From: Methanobacteriota archaeon
GTDB taxonomy: Archaea; Halobacteriota; Bog-38; Methanoflorentales; Methanoflorentaceae
Assembly: GCA_003170935.1 (NCBI GenBank)
Contig: PMYA01000166.1
Location: 1-5,271 of the forward strand
DNA: 5,271 nt
Reading direction: 5' to 3'
Part shown: positions 4,798 through 5,271 of the stretch, in pieces
Position numbering within the stretch: position 1 is the first letter of the stretch
How the letters are laid out: each line of letters begins with the position of its first letter
Position numbers and translations under genes: made by a program
Notes under the pieces: generated by a model
Seen by the model: the letters and a program-made list of their open reading frames with translations, nothing else
Told to the model about the DNA's origin: nothing
Databases searched by the model: none

Positions 4798-5271
4798 CTA
4801 TTTGTTTATCCCGCTTGAAGTCAGTTCTACAACAAACGTATCATATTGGGCTTTGCCATTATTTCCCCAATCATCGTGATTCCCGTTAACGACTGTTGGC
4901 ACCTTTCCCGTTAGCCTGTAATAATCAATAGGCCCATACTGCCAGTTTCCGTTCCAAACACCAGACGACCTAATACCGGAGTAATAGTTGGTTGCAGCAT
5001 CAGTTGACGGAAAGTGTGTAAAGGTGAGGTCTTTTTTGGTCACGTCAAAGGATTTTGTATTGACTGTCTCTATGTGTACTTTGGCCTGTGTGTTACTAAT
5101 CCAGTTTACGGTAAACGCTTGTGTTTTGTAATTGCCAGAGGACGAATCACTAGGACGCACTTGTTCTATCGCACCGTCGATTAGCTTTGAACGTCCTGAC
5201 GTTGGATAATCTGTTGACACTGTGCTGCTTGAAGATGATGATGTGCAGCCAGCAACAGACAAAGAAGCAAC
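4798..5271 (-). CDS. Secreted lipoprotein of unknown family, 5' end outside window
   Basis: The frame is open from the right edge to a TAG at 4800-4798, giving 157 residues. The first visible residues, V-A-S-L-S-V-A-G-C, are the end of a lipoprotein signal peptide, with the lipidated Cys at visible residue 9. The true start therefore lies beyond the window, probably about 15 residues upstream by comparison with the neighbouring lipoprotein; a TTG start at 5262 would cut the signal peptide and is unlikely. After the Cys comes a Ser/Thr-rich linker with a run of six serines, then about 130 residues rich in alternating polar and hydrophobic positions, suggesting beta strands. Aromatic and Gly/Asn-rich patches occur (W-N-G-N-W-Q-Y-G and N-G-N-H-D-D-W-G-N-N-G). 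I recognise no family. It lies 70 nt upstream of the PsbP-like lipoprotein gene on the same strand and shares its leader DNA. Confidence 0.8.
   Translation of the reverse strand, partial: VASLSVAGCTSSSSSSTVSTDYPTSGRSKLIDGAIEQVRPSDSSSGNYKTQAFTVNWISNTQAKVHIETVNTKSFDVTKKDLTFTHFPSTDAATNYYSGIRSSGVWNGNWQYGPIDYYRLTGKVPTVVNGNHDDWGNNGKAQYDTFVVELTSSGINK
5243..5271. repeat. 29-bp direct repeat copy in the signal-peptide DNA (unknown lipoprotein)
   Basis: This is the partner of 4654-4682, 28 of 29 bases identical, in the same orientation and reading frame. It runs up to the last base of the window and probably continues beyond it. It encodes the same nine residues ending at the lipidated cysteine. Confidence 0.85.

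Noticed and set aside
1..5271. tRNA, rRNA, CRISPR array, insertion sequence or phage genes.
   Set aside because: Reading both strands found no cloverleaf-like element, no regularly spaced repeats and no transposase or integrase sequence.

Overview
The window most resembles a euryarchaeal, methanogen-like chromosome; Methanomicrobia or Methanocella-type is my best guess, not a proof. The evidence is a beta-CASP/metallo-beta-lactamase protein of the type common in these archaea, two lipoproteins with a V-A-G-C lipobox (one combining a PsbP-like domain with a DUF4352-like domain), T-rich terminator-like tracts, TATA-like boxes close to start codons, and no convincing Shine-Dalgarno sequence at any of the three visible starts. 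All genes lie on the minus strand, so transcription runs from right to left.

Layout in the direction of transcription. (1) 5271-4798: the 3' part of a gene for a secreted lipoprotein of unknown family, cut by the window edge just inside its signal peptide. (2) 4797-4728: a 70-nt spacer holding a perfect 8-bp inverted repeat. (3) 4727-3708: a 339-aa lipoprotein, PsbP-like then DUF4352-like, whose signal-peptide DNA nearly matches that of gene 1. (4) 3707-3437: a non-coding spacer with a pyrimidine-rich terminator candidate, a strong dyad (3473-3500) and an adjoining TATA-like box. (5) 3436-686: a single-chain MmeI-family (type IIL/IIG) restriction-modification gene of 917 codons, interrupted by one in-frame TAA at 1639-1637. 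(6) 685-561: a spacer with a small hairpin and T tracts. (7) 560-1: the N-terminal part of an RNase J-like metallohydrolase that runs off the left edge.

The main point of interest is the restriction-modification gene. It reads without frameshift through nuclease, helical, adenine methyltransferase, target-recognition and C-terminal helical regions, and its total length matches MmeI, but one stop codon separates the nuclease/methyltransferase half from the target-recognition half. The 44 codons between the stop and the next possible start still read as good family sequence. This points to a recent nonsense mutation (or base-call error), or less likely to readthrough or a split enzyme. The flanking lipoprotein and RNase J-like genes have no evident functional link to it, so it looks like a one-gene defence insertion between host genes. 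I see no further defence genes, RNA genes, CRISPR array, transposase or att site.
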